64,000 nucleotides of DNA. Source: Methanomassiliicoccaceae archaeon UBA421. GTDB lineage: Archaea; Thermoplasmatota; Thermoplasmata; Methanomassiliicoccales; Methanomethylophilaceae. Each line of letters starts with the position of its first letter. Positions within the stretch are counted from its first letter, which is position 1. Made by a program: the position numbers and the translations under genes. The notes below the pieces were generated by a model. The model made no database searches and was not told the origin of the DNA. It worked only from the letters and a program-made list of their open reading frames with translations. Below, piece after piece: positions 8,096 through 16,881 of the stretch. Where the stretch lies: contig DAHB01000003.1 in assembly GCA_002498365.1 (NCBI GenBank), positions 212,430-276,429 of the forward strand. Reading direction: 5' to 3'.

Positions 8096-8314
8096 AGTTA
8101 TAGTGCTATATTCCCGCGGAAGATCTGGCATCGATGATCGGTTCACAACCCCATCGTTATTGCGAACAAGATTGTGAATATGTACCTATCGCATGAAAGC
8201 TGTGAAAGGTTATAAGAAAAACCGATCTGAGAACGATTCAATCTATATATAATAAAAAACAATTTACATACTGATATAGATAAGCTTAAATCCGAACTGA
8301 TCTCTAACAGCATC

Positions 8315-9316
8315 GTGGACGTAAGAAGAATACAGATCACCGGCGGATCGTCGTTCATGGTCACGCTTCCAAAAGATTGGGCTGATTCGGTAGGGCTGAA
8401 AAAGAACGATTCGGTAAGCCTCCAGGGCCAACCGGACGGGAGCATCGTCATCTACCCTCAGGGGGCCCGCAAGACGGCCGAACGGACGATAAAGACGATC
8501 GACGTCGACACCGTGAACGACAGGGAATATCTCTACAGGTTGCTCGTCGGCTCCTATATAGCCGGCCACAGCGCGATAGAGCTGAGGTCGTCGGGTCAGA
8601 TATCGAGCATGGTCGCCGGAGTGGCCTCCTCCTTCACGCAGACCGCGATAGGCCTGGAGATCATGGACGAGAGCGACAACAGGATCCTCATAAAGGACCT
8701 GATGGACCAGACCGAGATGCGCCCCGCCAAATCGATAGAGCGCCTGAGGGTGCTTATCAAGAACCTTTTGACGGACGTGCTGGACGATGCCGAGGCCAAT
8801 AGGAAGAATATATTCGAAGGTCTCAACGACAAGGATAGGGAGATAGACCGCATAGATTGGCTGATCTCCCGTCAGGTCAACATATATCAGAAAGAGTACT
8901 CGCTCGCCCGTAAAATAGGCTCAAACCTTTGCGAGATAACCAGAAGCAATACCGCCAGCAGGGCGCTTGAACGCATTGGCGACCATACTCTCCTCGTAGC
9001 CAAGAATCTCGACATCCTTCTCTCCGAACCCGGCACGTCGGAGGTCGTGAAAGAGATAATCTCGATCGGAAGGGAGGTGTGCGAGCAGATTTCGATGTCG
9101 GTCACCAACTGGCTGAACAAAGATATGGTGATGGCCAACAGATGCATCGAAGAGAGCACGCGCCTCGTCAAGCGCACCGAAGTGCTCTCAAGGATGGCCG
9201 CCAATCTGGACCAGAACGGAGGGATGGCCGCGAGCACGATCGCCGGAAGCCTCAGGCGCATGGCCGAATATGCGATGGACCTATCCGAACTGGCGATAAA
9301 TTCGGCCATGGACTGA
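8315..9316 (+). CDS. phoU: PhoU family protein with N-terminal AbrB/SpoVT domain
   Basis: A 333-residue protein. Residues 1-50 form a swapped-hairpin AbrB/SpoVT-type domain (RRIQITGGSSFMVTLPKDW, then VSLQGQPDGSIVI), and the rest forms two PhoU-like three-helix bundles with acidic metal-binding stretches such as SRALERIGDHTLL. PhoU proteins report phosphate transporter status; the AbrB fusion is the usual archaeal form and suggests direct DNA binding or dimerisation. It is divergent from the pst operon. The GTG start lies about 26 bp after a CTTAAAT box (8284-8290), so the mRNA may be leaderless. Confidence 0.92.
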   Translation: MDVRRIQITGGSSFMVTLPKDWADSVGLKKNDSVSLQGQPDGSIVIYPQGARKTAERTIKTIDVDTVNDREYLYRLLVGSYIAGHSAIELRSSGQISSMVAGVASSFTQTAIGLEIMDESDNRILIKDLMDQTEMRPAKSIERLRVLIKNLLTDVLDDAEANRKNIFEGLNDKDREIDRIDWLISRQVNIYQKEYSLARKIGSNLCEITRSNTASRALERIGDHTLLVAKNLDILLSEPGTSEVVKEIISIGREVCEQISMSVTNWLNKDMVMANRCIEESTRLVKRTEVLSRMAANLDQNGGMAASTIAGSLRRMAEYAMDLSELAINSAMD

Positions 9317-9353
9317 CCGTCAGTTATTATATCTCCCGAGCGTATGGAAGAAT

Positions 9354-9896
9354 ATGAAGACCGCGGTCGCGATAACCGGCGCATCGGGCAGCATTTACGG
9401 GGTCCGTCTGCTTCAGAGACTTCCCGGCGAGAAGATGCTGATAGTGTCAAAGACCGCAAAGAAGATAATCCCCGCGGAAACGGGCATGTCCATGGAAGAG
9501 GTCTATGGTCTGGCGCACGAGGTGTACGAAGATGACGATCTTTTTGCCCCGCCTTCTTCCGGAAGCTTCAGATACGACTGTCTTTTCGTCGCGCCCTGCA
9601 GCGAATCTTCGGTGGGAAAGTTCGCCAACGGCATAGCGGACACCCTGATATCCAGGGCTGTCAGCGTCCGCATCAAGGAACGGGGCAGGCTTGTTCTGGT
9701 TATACGGGAGACGCCCAAGAGCCAGATCATGTTGGAGAACGAGCTGAAGCTCGCACGCTGCGGAGCCGTAGTGCTGGACGCGAATCCCGGTTTCTACTCC
9801 GTCCCGAAGACCGTGGACGACATCGTCGACTTCGTGGTCGGCAGGGCCATGGACTCCGCCGGGATAGACAACGATATGTTCCTCAGATGGAAATGA
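9354..9896 (+). CDS. ubiX: UbiX-family flavin prenyltransferase
   Basis: A 180-residue flavoprotein with the UbiX N-terminus (VAITGASGSIYGVRLL), the FVAPCSESSVGKFANGIADTLISRA core and the VIRETPKSQIMLEN stretch. UbiX attaches a prenyl group to FMN to make the cofactor of UbiD decarboxylases. No ubiD is in the window. The ATG at 9354 gives the full Rossmann start. It converges on leuS with no gap. Confidence 0.95.
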   Translation: MKTAVAITGASGSIYGVRLLQRLPGEKMLIVSKTAKKIIPAETGMSMEEVYGLAHEVYEDDDLFAPPSSGSFRYDCLFVAPCSESSVGKFANGIADTLISRAVSVRIKERGRLVLVIRETPKSQIMLENELKLARCGAVVLDANPGFYSVPKTVDDIVDFVVGRAMDSAGIDNDMFLRWK

Positions 9897-12767
9897 TCAT
9901 TCCAGATATATCGCCGGTCTTCCGGGGACTGCCGCAGACGACTTGCCCCTGGGATCGTACCTCGCGGTGTCGTCGGCGCTTAGCACCTTGACCGGCAGCC
10001 CGATCTCCTCGCTCATGAACTTCGACGCCTCCGACAATACGGAATACTCGTCCGAGTCCGAATAAAGCCTCAGCTTTGCAGGGGACTCCCTGACCATCTC
10101 GGATGCTACCTTTTTGGCGAGCTCGGATGCGGCCTTCCCGTTGTTCCTTATCTCGGGGTCGGCCATGGACTCTTTCGTGAGGCCGGGGATGGTAAGTCCG
10201 TTCCCGGACTCTGCCATGTCGGCGGCCAGAGAGTATATCTTCCTCTTCCAGGCGGACGCGGTGTAGATGTAGACGCTGGTCGCATCGATGGATGCGACCT
10301 TCCTTATCTGGGCCACGTCGGAGATCGTGGAACGTATGAGGTCCTCTCCATACTCGGCCGACAAGTCTGGCCCTCCCGATTCCGGATACGAGGAACTGGA
10401 TACGAACCCTTCGAACCCGGCCATCTCCCAGAGCTCCTCCGCCATGTGGGGGGTTATCGGCATCATGCTCTGTATCCATACTTTAAGGGCATCGTTGATG
10501 GTCGCCTCGTCCGAACCGCCGCGCCTGACGTACCATCTGAGGTCGTTGAACATCTCGTAGTACGCCGTGGTCGCCAACTGCCTCAGGTCGTACTTTTCCA
10601 TCGAGCTGCGGATGTTGGCGATGTGGACCTGGAACCTCGAATGGAGCCATCTGTCGATGTCCGACACGTCGCCGAAGACCTGCATCAGGTCCTCTGCGAA
10701 GGAATAGATGCGGTCCAGCCTCTGCTTGTAGGAGACGACGATCTCCTCGTTCCACTCGACGTCGACGAACATCGATGCCACATGCGAATAGTATAAGCGC
10801 ATCGCGTCCACGCCGAAGGCCTCCACCGCCCCGGGGATCGGCTGGGCGCCGCCCTTGGACTTGGAGATCTTGGACTTCTTGCCGGTGATGTACCAGTTGA
10901 CGATTATCCCCTTGGGCTGCATGTCCTCCGGGAGTATCGCCATGTGGTTGAACAGGAAGACGGGGAAGTGCACGGTCATGTGCTCCTTGCCGCCGAGGTT
11001 GACATCGAGGGGATACCAGTACTTCACGTCCTCGCGTATGTTCTTGAGAAGCGACACGCCGACCTTCGATTCTTCGGCGACCTCCTCCTCGTTACCCTTT
11101 CCGAGCATCACGTAATCGAAGAACTTCTCTGTCATGTTCTCCGGTTTTATGTTCCCGCTGTTGGCGTACACCGATATGATGTAATACGCCGGGTACAGCG
11201 TCGAGTCGGATATTGCTTCGATGATCCATTTTTCGTCGAAGGGGAACCCGGTGCCGAGCCAGTTTCCCTGCCTGACGCAGGCGCGCTCCCGGAACCAATC
11301 AAGCACCCCGTGTATGTTGGCGTAGTATTCGGGAGGGTAGATCTCCATGTCCCTGCAGTGCGCGGACGTCCTCTCGGTCAGCTCTTTGTTACCATAGTCG
11401 ATGAACCACTGGTCGTCCACTCTCTTTATGTGAACGGTCTCGCCGCACCTGCATACCACCTCTTCGGAAAGGTCGTGGAACAGTTCGGCCTCCCCGGAGT
11501 CTATCATCGCCTGCTTGATCTTCTCCTTGGCCTCGTCGACCCGCATTCCGGAATACGGCCCGCAGGTCTCTCTCATGCGGCCGGCGTGGAACCCGTCCTT
11601 GTAGACCTGTTTCTTGGCCTCGTCGAGCCTGGGGTCGTCGGGAGACGTTATGCCGAGGGCCTCAACGGCGTCCCTGGCTGGAAGGTCCCCGTATCCTTCG
11701 ATCCTGATTATCGACACGGGGTTTATTGATGCGACGGTCTTCTCGTCGATCCCGTATTTGGCATATTCGCCGACGTGTTCTTTGATGTACTTCAGGTTGA
11801 TCCAGTCGTCCGGAGAGTCTGAAGGCACGGAAGTGACCATCCCCGTTCCTACCTCCGGGTCGCAGAAGGTGGCCGGCAGGATCGGAATGATCCGTCCCAC
11901 GATCGGCGCCTTGCATGTCCATCCGACCAGGTCGCGCCCCCTCACGGTGCCGAAGAACTGGATGTCGTCGAACTGCATCGCCAGCTTGTCGGCCGCGGGC
12001 TTGGAGACCACCCAGAGTTCGCCCCTATGCATGACCTTGTAATATTCTGTATCGGGGTTGACCCAGAAGCAGACCTGGCCATAGACCGTCTCGGGCCTCA
12101 GGGTGGCCGCCACAAGTTTCATCTCCCCGAATTCGAACTTGAGCAGAGTGTATTCCTGGGTCTCCGCGTTGCCCCCTTTAGATATGTCCGTCTCCGACGC
12201 GTCTATGGCGACAGGGCCGCACTGGGAGCAGAAAGGCGCATAATAGGGTTTCTGGATGAGCAGTCCCGCCTCCATGAGCTTTCTGAACTGCCATTTTATG
12301 AATTTTCCGTAATCGGGATACAAGGTGCACGTGAACCTGCGCCAATCCGACAGGAACCCGAACCTTTTCCAGTAGTCGTTGACATAGACGTTGTTGAAGA
12401 AGTCGACCACAGACATGGGGTCCGTGAGACCTCTCAGCTGCTCGTCCGTGCAACCGTTGTCCTTCATGTACTTTATGATGTCCGGGTCCTTGCGTTTGAT
12501 CCTTGCGGCCAGGCTGATGGCGCCGTTGCCCGTGGCGTGCGTTCCGACCGGAAACATCACGTTGTAGCCGAGAAGCCTCTTGTCCCTGCCGATGGCATCG
12601 GCATACGTGTAGCCTCTGAGATGTCCGACATGCAGATAACCGGTCACCCCGGGATATGCGAATATTATCATGAACTTAGGCCTCTCGTCGCGAGAGGCCA
12701 TGTTTATCCCGGCCGCCGACCACTTGGCCTGCCATTTCTTTTCCACATCAGTATAGTCGCGCGCCAT
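9897..12767 (-). CDS. leuS: Leucyl-tRNA synthetase
   Basis: A 956-residue class I synthetase of the archaeal/eukaryotic type. The HIGH-equivalent is HVGHLRG near residue 44 and the KMSKS-equivalent is ISKSKGG near residue 645. The large CP1 editing insertion and zinc cysteine pairs (CSQCG, CRCG) are present. I chose ATG at 12767 (MARDYTDVEKKWQ), because this matches family N-termini, although an in-frame start exists 36 bases upstream. Read on the minus strand, a TATA-like CTATATAATCC near 12805-12815 lies about 40 bp upstream. Confidence 0.96.
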   Translation of the reverse strand: MARDYTDVEKKWQAKWSAAGINMASRDERPKFMIIFAYPGVTGYLHVGHLRGYTYADAIGRDKRLLGYNVMFPVGTHATGNGAISLAARIKRKDPDIIKYMKDNGCTDEQLRGLTDPMSVVDFFNNVYVNDYWKRFGFLSDWRRFTCTLYPDYGKFIKWQFRKLMEAGLLIQKPYYAPFCSQCGPVAIDASETDISKGGNAETQEYTLLKFEFGEMKLVAATLRPETVYGQVCFWVNPDTEYYKVMHRGELWVVSKPAADKLAMQFDDIQFFGTVRGRDLVGWTCKAPIVGRIIPILPATFCDPEVGTGMVTSVPSDSPDDWINLKYIKEHVGEYAKYGIDEKTVASINPVSIIRIEGYGDLPARDAVEALGITSPDDPRLDEAKKQVYKDGFHAGRMRETCGPYSGMRVDEAKEKIKQAMIDSGEAELFHDLSEEVVCRCGETVHIKRVDDQWFIDYGNKELTERTSAHCRDMEIYPPEYYANIHGVLDWFRERACVRQGNWLGTGFPFDEKWIIEAISDSTLYPAYYIISVYANSGNIKPENMTEKFFDYVMLGKGNEEEVAEESKVGVSLLKNIREDVKYWYPLDVNLGGKEHMTVHFPVFLFNHMAILPEDMQPKGIIVNWYITGKKSKISKSKGGAQPIPGAVEAFGVDAMRLYYSHVASMFVDVEWNEEIVVSYKQRLDRIYSFAEDLMQVFGDVSDIDRWLHSRFQVHIANIRSSMEKYDLRQLATTAYYEMFNDLRWYVRRGGSDEATINDALKVWIQSMMPITPHMAEELWEMAGFEGFVSSSSYPESGGPDLSAEYGEDLIRSTISDVAQIRKVASIDATSVYIYTASAWKRKIYSLAADMAESGNGLTIPGLTKESMADPEIRNNGKAASELAKKVASEMVRESPAKLRLYSDSDEYSVLSEASKFMSEEIGLPVKVLSADDTARYDPRGKSSAAVPGRPAIYLE

Positions 12768-12881
12768 AATCACTACCCGACACTGGCGAGAAGAAGTACA
12801 CACGGATTATATAGTATTCTGTCGATTGCACAGCAACACGTCATACTAAGAAAATAAGGCGTTTTTAATAGAAATGCCGTA

Positions 12882-12931
12882 GTCGGACAATGTAAGACAA
12901 TGTCCGACAGTTTTATATATCCTGTCTTACA
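12882..12931. promoter_or_regulatory. Nested inverted repeats around a TATA box, candidate RHH autoregulatory operator
   Basis: GTCGGACA (12882-12889) pairs with TGTCCGAC (12901-12908), and TGTAAGACA (12891-12899) pairs with TGTCTTACA (12923-12931). The four half-sites share TGT.nGACA character and enclose the TATA element TTTTATATAT (12911-12920) of the regulator gene that follows. This arrangement fits repression by an RHH dimer of its own promoter. Confidence 0.55.
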
Positions 12932-12989
12932 TGTTATTACAGAGCCGAAAGGGATGGGACTCTACAAGCTCTGCGGTGAGGTGGGATGG

Positions 12990-13352
12990 ATGTCTGAAGA
13001 CGCAAAGGTCACGCTCAGGATGGGACCCGAGGAACTCCAGTTGATGGACGACTATGTGGCTGAGCACCCGGAGGTCGGAACGAGGTCCAATTTCATACGC
13101 GCCGCCGTCCGGGCGTTCGTCGTCGGAGATGCACCCGACATCGACGGACGCACGGAGGAAAGCGGGATCTTCGTCCGCTTTTCCGAGGTACAGCTGAACG
13201 CCTTGTCCTTGCTGAAGGAAGAAGGGATATGCTTCAGCGAGGAGGAGTTCGTCAGAACATGCGTCCTGAAGAAGCTCGTCACGGAGGAGACCGAAAAGGA
13301 ATCCGCCGTGAACGCCTTCAGGACCGCACAGCTTACCTCGAAGATGAAGTGA
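12990..13352 (+). CDS. Tandem ribbon-helix-helix regulator (CdrS-like context)
   Basis: A 120-residue protein. Residues 5-46 form a ribbon-helix-helix domain (KVTLRMGPEELQLMDDY, then TRSNFIRAAVRAFV). Residues 59-96 look like a second, diverged copy (GIFVRFSEVQLNALSLL, EEEFVRTCVLKKLV). In many Euryarchaeota a short RHH protein (CdrS in haloarchaea) is encoded directly before an ftsZ gene and regulates cell division genes; the FtsZ-like gene here lies 96 bp downstream. The ATG at 12990 has GAGGTG upstream. An earlier in-frame ATG at 12900 lies before the TATA box and is unlikely. Confidence 0.75.
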   Translation: MSEDAKVTLRMGPEELQLMDDYVAEHPEVGTRSNFIRAAVRAFVVGDAPDIDGRTEESGIFVRFSEVQLNALSLLKEEGICFSEEEFVRTCVLKKLVTEETEKESAVNAFRTAQLTSKMK

Positions 13353-13379
13353 AGAAAAAGGGATGGGATATCGAGCGCC

Positions 13380-13408
13380 CCGGCGGAGGGATGGGACTTG
13401 TCCGCCGG
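13380..13408 (+). other. Hairpin between RHH regulator and FtsZ-like gene
   Basis: CCGGCGGA (13380-13387) and TCCGCCGG (13401-13408) form a perfect 8-bp stem with a 13-base loop, without a following T tract. It could be an attenuator, a processing site or a partial terminator before the FtsZ-like gene. A TATA-like CTTTAAAG near 13425 may allow separate transcription. Confidence 0.4.
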
Positions 13409-13448
13409 ATCGCTTGATCAAACACTTTAAAGAAGGGGGATGCACAGG

Positions 13449-14147
13449 ATGGTTACGATCAGAACGGAAGGCGGCGAGGTTTGCGTTGAACCCAGGGTCG
13501 CCGTCGTCGGCGTCGGCGGCGCCGGATGCAATGCCGCCGGCAGGTTTCACGAAGAGCTTATGCCGGTCGACGTCATAGCCGTCAACACCGACAGGGCGGC
13601 GCTCGAGGAGACGCACGCCGACGTCAGGATTTTCATATGCAGGGACGTGACGAAGGGTATCGGCACCCGAGGAGACGCGTCTCTCGGCAAGAAATGCGCG
13701 AGGGTGCATGCCGAAGAGATCAGAGATGCACTCAGAGGGCATGATGTCGCTGTGATAGTCGCGGGCATGGGAGGCGGGACCGGTTCCGGTGCCGCATCGG
13801 TGGTCGCTGAGATAGCGCAGGGGCTCAACATGGTGACCATGGCCATCGCGATAAGGCCGCTCGCCATGGAGGGCAGGGGGGCCGCCGCAGGAGAGGGGCT
13901 GAGGGCGCTCAGGTCCGTATGCCCCGGCACGGTCGCGGTGGAGAACGACAGGATGGTCGAGCTGTTCCCCGATATGACGATACAGCAGGCTTTCGATGCC
14001 GTGAACGACGGCATCGTCAGATATGTGATGAAGAAGACGGACGACATCGCCGAGGCTTTCGCCGAGGAGATAAGGAGGGTCCGCCCCTCCGAATCCAATG
14101 TGGGCGAAGGGGCAGGCGGAACGGCATCTGCGAAGATGGCGGTCTGA
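13449..14147 (+). CDS. FtsZ-like protein, GTPase domain only
   Basis: A 232-residue tubulin/FtsZ-superfamily protein. It has the N-terminal nucleotide loop VVGVGGAGCNAAGRF (residues 19-33), VNTDRAAL (46-52), the tubulin signature GMGGGTGSGAA (107-116) and the NDR plus core helix region (AVENDRMVELFP, IQQAFDAVNDGI, 163-189). It then ends with a charged, glycine-rich tail. Canonical FtsZ continues for about 120 more residues with the T7 catalytic loop (NxDxxD) and C-terminal domain, which are missing. It may bind GTP but could not complete the active site of a neighbour. Start 13449 has AAGGGGG nine bases upstream. Confidence 0.85.
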   Translation: MVTIRTEGGEVCVEPRVAVVGVGGAGCNAAGRFHEELMPVDVIAVNTDRAALEETHADVRIFICRDVTKGIGTRGDASLGKKCARVHAEEIRDALRGHDVAVIVAGMGGGTGSGAASVVAEIAQGLNMVTMAIAIRPLAMEGRGAAAGEGLRALRSVCPGTVAVENDRMVELFPDMTIQQAFDAVNDGIVRYVMKKTDDIAEAFAEEIRRVRPSESNVGEGAGGTASAKMAV

Positions 14148-14157
14148 TATAAAAGAG

Positions 14158-14199
14158 AAAGAAACGGGTCCGGAGTCCTCCCGCCGGACCCCGTTTCTT
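14158..14199. terminator. Bidirectional hairpin terminator
   Basis: A long inverted repeat (AAAGAAACGGGTCCGG at 14158-14173, CCGGACCCCGTTTCTT at 14184-14199, one bulged base) lies between the converging FtsZ-like and iorB genes. The A/T-rich outer arms give a T run on either strand after the GC stem. Confidence 0.65.
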
Positions 14200-14222
14200 G
14201 ACGTAAAGTGTTTTTCCGCCCC

Positions 14223-14825
14223 TCAGGGCTTTTCTTTCGAATTATAGTATTCGTATCCGAGGTCGAACGCCTTACGGTTGATGTCGGAGAATTTTTCCGG
14301 GACGGTTTCCAGCAGTGTTTCCAGCAGGACCTCTCTTCCGATGGGGAATCCGTCCGCCGCCGCCACGGCGCCGATCATGACCGCATTGGCGGCCACTGCC
14401 TTGCCGGCCTTCACCGCCAGGTCCGTGGCGTTGATGGTTATCAGCTTTGGAGTTATCCTCCTCACCGCTCCGACTATTTCCTCCACGTCCGGATATTCTT
14501 CGAAACCGGCCGCCACGGAGGATGGAAGTATCGGCTCCAGGTTCATCAGGATGGCCGTGTCCCTGTTGCAAAGGCCGAGGCTCCTGCATGTCTCTGCGGG
14601 TTCGAATCCCATGAGTAGGTCCGCCCCTCCGACGGACTCCAGCGGGCTGTATACTCCCTTTCCGAATCTTACGGTGGAAAGGACGCTGCCTCCTCTCTGC
14701 GCCATTCCGTGGATCTCGCTCATCGCCACATCGTAACCTTCTTTCATGGCCGCATTTCCGAGCACCATCGAAGCCAGGAGGACACCTTGGCCACCCACTC
14801 CGACGATCTGTACCGTGTATTTCAT
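14223..14825 (-). CDS. iorB: Indolepyruvate ferredoxin oxidoreductase beta subunit
   Basis: A 200-residue gamma-domain subunit (POR_N/KGOR gamma type). The N-terminus reads VQIVGVGGQGVLLASMVLG, followed by SEIHGMAQRGGSV and the ADLLMGFEPAE motif. With IorA it oxidises aryl pyruvates (indolepyruvate, phenylpyruvate, hydroxyphenylpyruvate) to aryl-acetyl-CoA and reduces ferredoxin. The ATG overlaps the iorA stop by four bases. The nearby phenylacetate-CoA ligase genes fit an aryl-acid role. Confidence 0.95.
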   Translation of the reverse strand: MKYTVQIVGVGGQGVLLASMVLGNAAMKEGYDVAMSEIHGMAQRGGSVLSTVRFGKGVYSPLESVGGADLLMGFEPAETCRSLGLCNRDTAILMNLEPILPSSVAAGFEEYPDVEEIVGAVRRITPKLITINATDLAVKAGKAVAANAVMIGAVAAADGFPIGREVLLETLLETVPEKFSDINRKAFDLGYEYYNSKEKP

Positions 14826-16639
14826 TCCTTCACCTCCAACGCGCCTTTCGGACATACGTTGGCGCACATGCCGCAACCGATACACTGGACCCGATCGACG
14901 TTTATGGCGCCGTCCTTGTCCTTGAAAAGCGCAGGGCATGCGATGGTCTTCAGGCATGTGTAGCACTTGATGCACTTGTCACGGTCCACCTCGCATCTCC
15001 TGCTTACCAGCATCTTCTGTCTTTTGAGCTCGAGCGGGCAGGCGCGTTTAGCGATCACGACCGCGACCCCGTCGAATTCGATCGCGTCCTTCATGACCTT
15101 GTTCATCGCCTTAACGTCATAAGGGTCGACGGTCTCCACGAAGCGGACGCCGATCCCCTTGACCAGTCCCTCTATGTCGATCGGCTCCGTCCTGATGCCG
15201 CCGAAGTCCCTGCCAGTGCCGGGGTTCGGCTGGTGTCCCGTCATAGCCGTCGTCCGATTGTCCATGATGACCATCTTGATCTTATGGCCGTTGAACAGCG
15301 CAGACATCAGGGGTTGGACCCCGGAATGGAAGAACGTCGAGTCCCCTATGAACGCGATAGGCAGCTGGTCGGTCGACTGGGCGAAACCGCCGGCCGCGCC
15401 CGCGCCTCCTCCCATGCATATTATGAAGTCTGCCGCGCGGAAGGGCGCCTGTACTCCCAGGGTGTAGCACCCGATGTCGGAGCAGTACACTGCGTCCCTG
15501 CTTCCAACGGCGCGTTTCGTCGCCGCGAAGGTGCCGCGGTGCGGACATCCCGCGCAGAGCGTCGGGGGCCTTCCGGGCAGGACGGTCTCGGCCTTCGGCA
15601 GAGGTTTTTTGAAATCCTTCACCTTGACCAGGGTCGCTATCCCCGAAAGGACGTCGGGAGAGTACTCCCACTGTCTGGGGAAGTTGCCGCTCCTCTTCCC
15701 GTAGACCGGGACGCCAAGGCCGTTCTGTGCGGATATGCGGAGGACGGCGTCTTCAAGGTAGGGCTCCAGCTCTTCTACGACTATGACGGCCTTCTTCCCT
15801 CTGATGAAATCAGCGATCTTCTTCTCGGGAAGGGGCGCGGTGAATCCCAGTTTGAGAACGGATACTCCGGACACGAACTCCTTGACGTATGTGTAGGACA
15901 CTCCGGAAGTGATAACGCCCACGTCGCCCTCTCCTTCGACGAAATTGAGGAGGGACTTCTCGGAGAGCTCCATGGCTTTCTTCTGCTTCTCGAGCAGCCT
16001 CACCCTGTTCGGTTTGGAGTATGCGGGTATGTTGACGAACTTGGGGTCGTCCTTCACGAAGCGCCCTTTGGGCGCCGTGTCCCCCAGAGGACCGAATTCC
16101 ACCGGGCCGCGGGCATGGTTGACCCTCGTCGTGGTACGGAATATGACGGGGAGTTCCAAAGCATCGGAGATCTCGTAGGCCGCAGACACCATGTCCTTGG
16201 CCTCTGCGGGCGTGGAAGGCTCGACCATCGGGAGCAGCGACAATGTGGCATACGTGCGGCTGTCCTGCTCGTTCTGTGAGCTGTGGCACGAGGGGTCGTC
16301 GGCGGTCATTATCAGCATCCCCGCCCTGACGCCGGAGTATGCCAGCGTCATCATCGGGTCCGCGGCCACGTTCAGCCCTACGTGCTTCATGAAGACGAAG
16401 GAACGCACGCCGGAAGATGCCGCGGCGGCCGCGACCTCCAACGCGGTCTTCTCGTTGGTAGAGAATTCGAAGTACATCCCTTCCCTTTCGGCTTCCGTCT
16501 CCAGAATGTTCCCGACCTCGGACGAGGGAGTCCCCGGATATGTGGAAGAGCACTTTACCCCTGCCTCGAACAGCCCCCTGACGATGGCCTCGTTTCCCAG
16601 AAGGAGCTGCTTTCCGTCTTTTGCCAATATGTCCGACAT
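14822..16639 (-). CDS. iorA: Indolepyruvate ferredoxin oxidoreductase alpha subunit
   Basis: A 605-residue protein with the pyruvate-oxidoreductase pyrimidine-binding domain at the N-terminus (GNEAIVRGLFEAGV, CSSTYPGTPSSEV), a thiamine diphosphate domain (CAGCPHRGTF near residue 360, GDSTFFHSGV near residue 433) and a C-terminal dicluster ferredoxin region (CIKCYTCLKTIACP and CIGCGMCANVCP). Length and domain order are those of IorA. It uses thiamine diphosphate and iron-sulfur clusters and passes electrons to ferredoxin. First gene of iorAB. Confidence 0.96.
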   Translation of the reverse strand: MSDILAKDGKQLLLGNEAIVRGLFEAGVKCSSTYPGTPSSEVGNILETEAEREGMYFEFSTNEKTALEVAAAAASSGVRSFVFMKHVGLNVAADPMMTLAYSGVRAGMLIMTADDPSCHSSQNEQDSRTYATLSLLPMVEPSTPAEAKDMVSAAYEISDALELPVIFRTTTRVNHARGPVEFGPLGDTAPKGRFVKDDPKFVNIPAYSKPNRVRLLEKQKKAMELSEKSLLNFVEGEGDVGVITSGVSYTYVKEFVSGVSVLKLGFTAPLPEKKIADFIRGKKAVIVVEELEPYLEDAVLRISAQNGLGVPVYGKRSGNFPRQWEYSPDVLSGIATLVKVKDFKKPLPKAETVLPGRPPTLCAGCPHRGTFAATKRAVGSRDAVYCSDIGCYTLGVQAPFRAADFIICMGGGAGAAGGFAQSTDQLPIAFIGDSTFFHSGVQPLMSALFNGHKIKMVIMDNRTTAMTGHQPNPGTGRDFGGIRTEPIDIEGLVKGIGVRFVETVDPYDVKAMNKVMKDAIEFDGVAVVIAKRACPLELKRQKMLVSRRCEVDRDKCIKCYTCLKTIACPALFKDKDGAINVDRVQCIGCGMCANVCPKGALEVKE

Positions 16640-16736
16640 TTTCAGCCTCTTGTAATCCAGTGTAATGCTACGGTTTTATTAAAATAGGTTACTTGAGAGA
16701 CAAACAATAAAAACAAGGCTGACATACTTCGGCCTA

Positions 16737-16819
16737 GCGGGGGTTGCCAAGCTGGTCAACGGCGCAGGACTTAGGATCCTGTCCTTAGCGGTTCATGGGT
16801 TCGAATCCCATCCCCCGCA
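16737..16819 (+). tRNA. tRNA-Leu (anticodon UAG)
   Basis: Acceptor stem GCGGGGG/CCCCCGC (16737-16743, 16812-16818), D stem GCC/GGC, anticodon stem CAGGA/TCCTG with loop CTTAGGA giving anticodon UAG, a long variable arm typical of class II tRNAs, and T arm ATGGG-TTCGAAT-CCCAT. The discriminator is A at 16819; CCA is not encoded. Confidence 0.95.
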
Positions 16820-16881
16820 CTTATCCAATGGTTTCCGATCGAATACTTACGGTTTGTATACTGGGCCGTCGATTAGGGTGT

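Noticed and set aside
13440..14152. Idea that the FtsZ-like gene is a frameshifted full-length ftsZ
   Set aside because: No FtsZ C-terminal sequence is found in any frame after 14147; a strong terminator hairpin and iorB follow directly.
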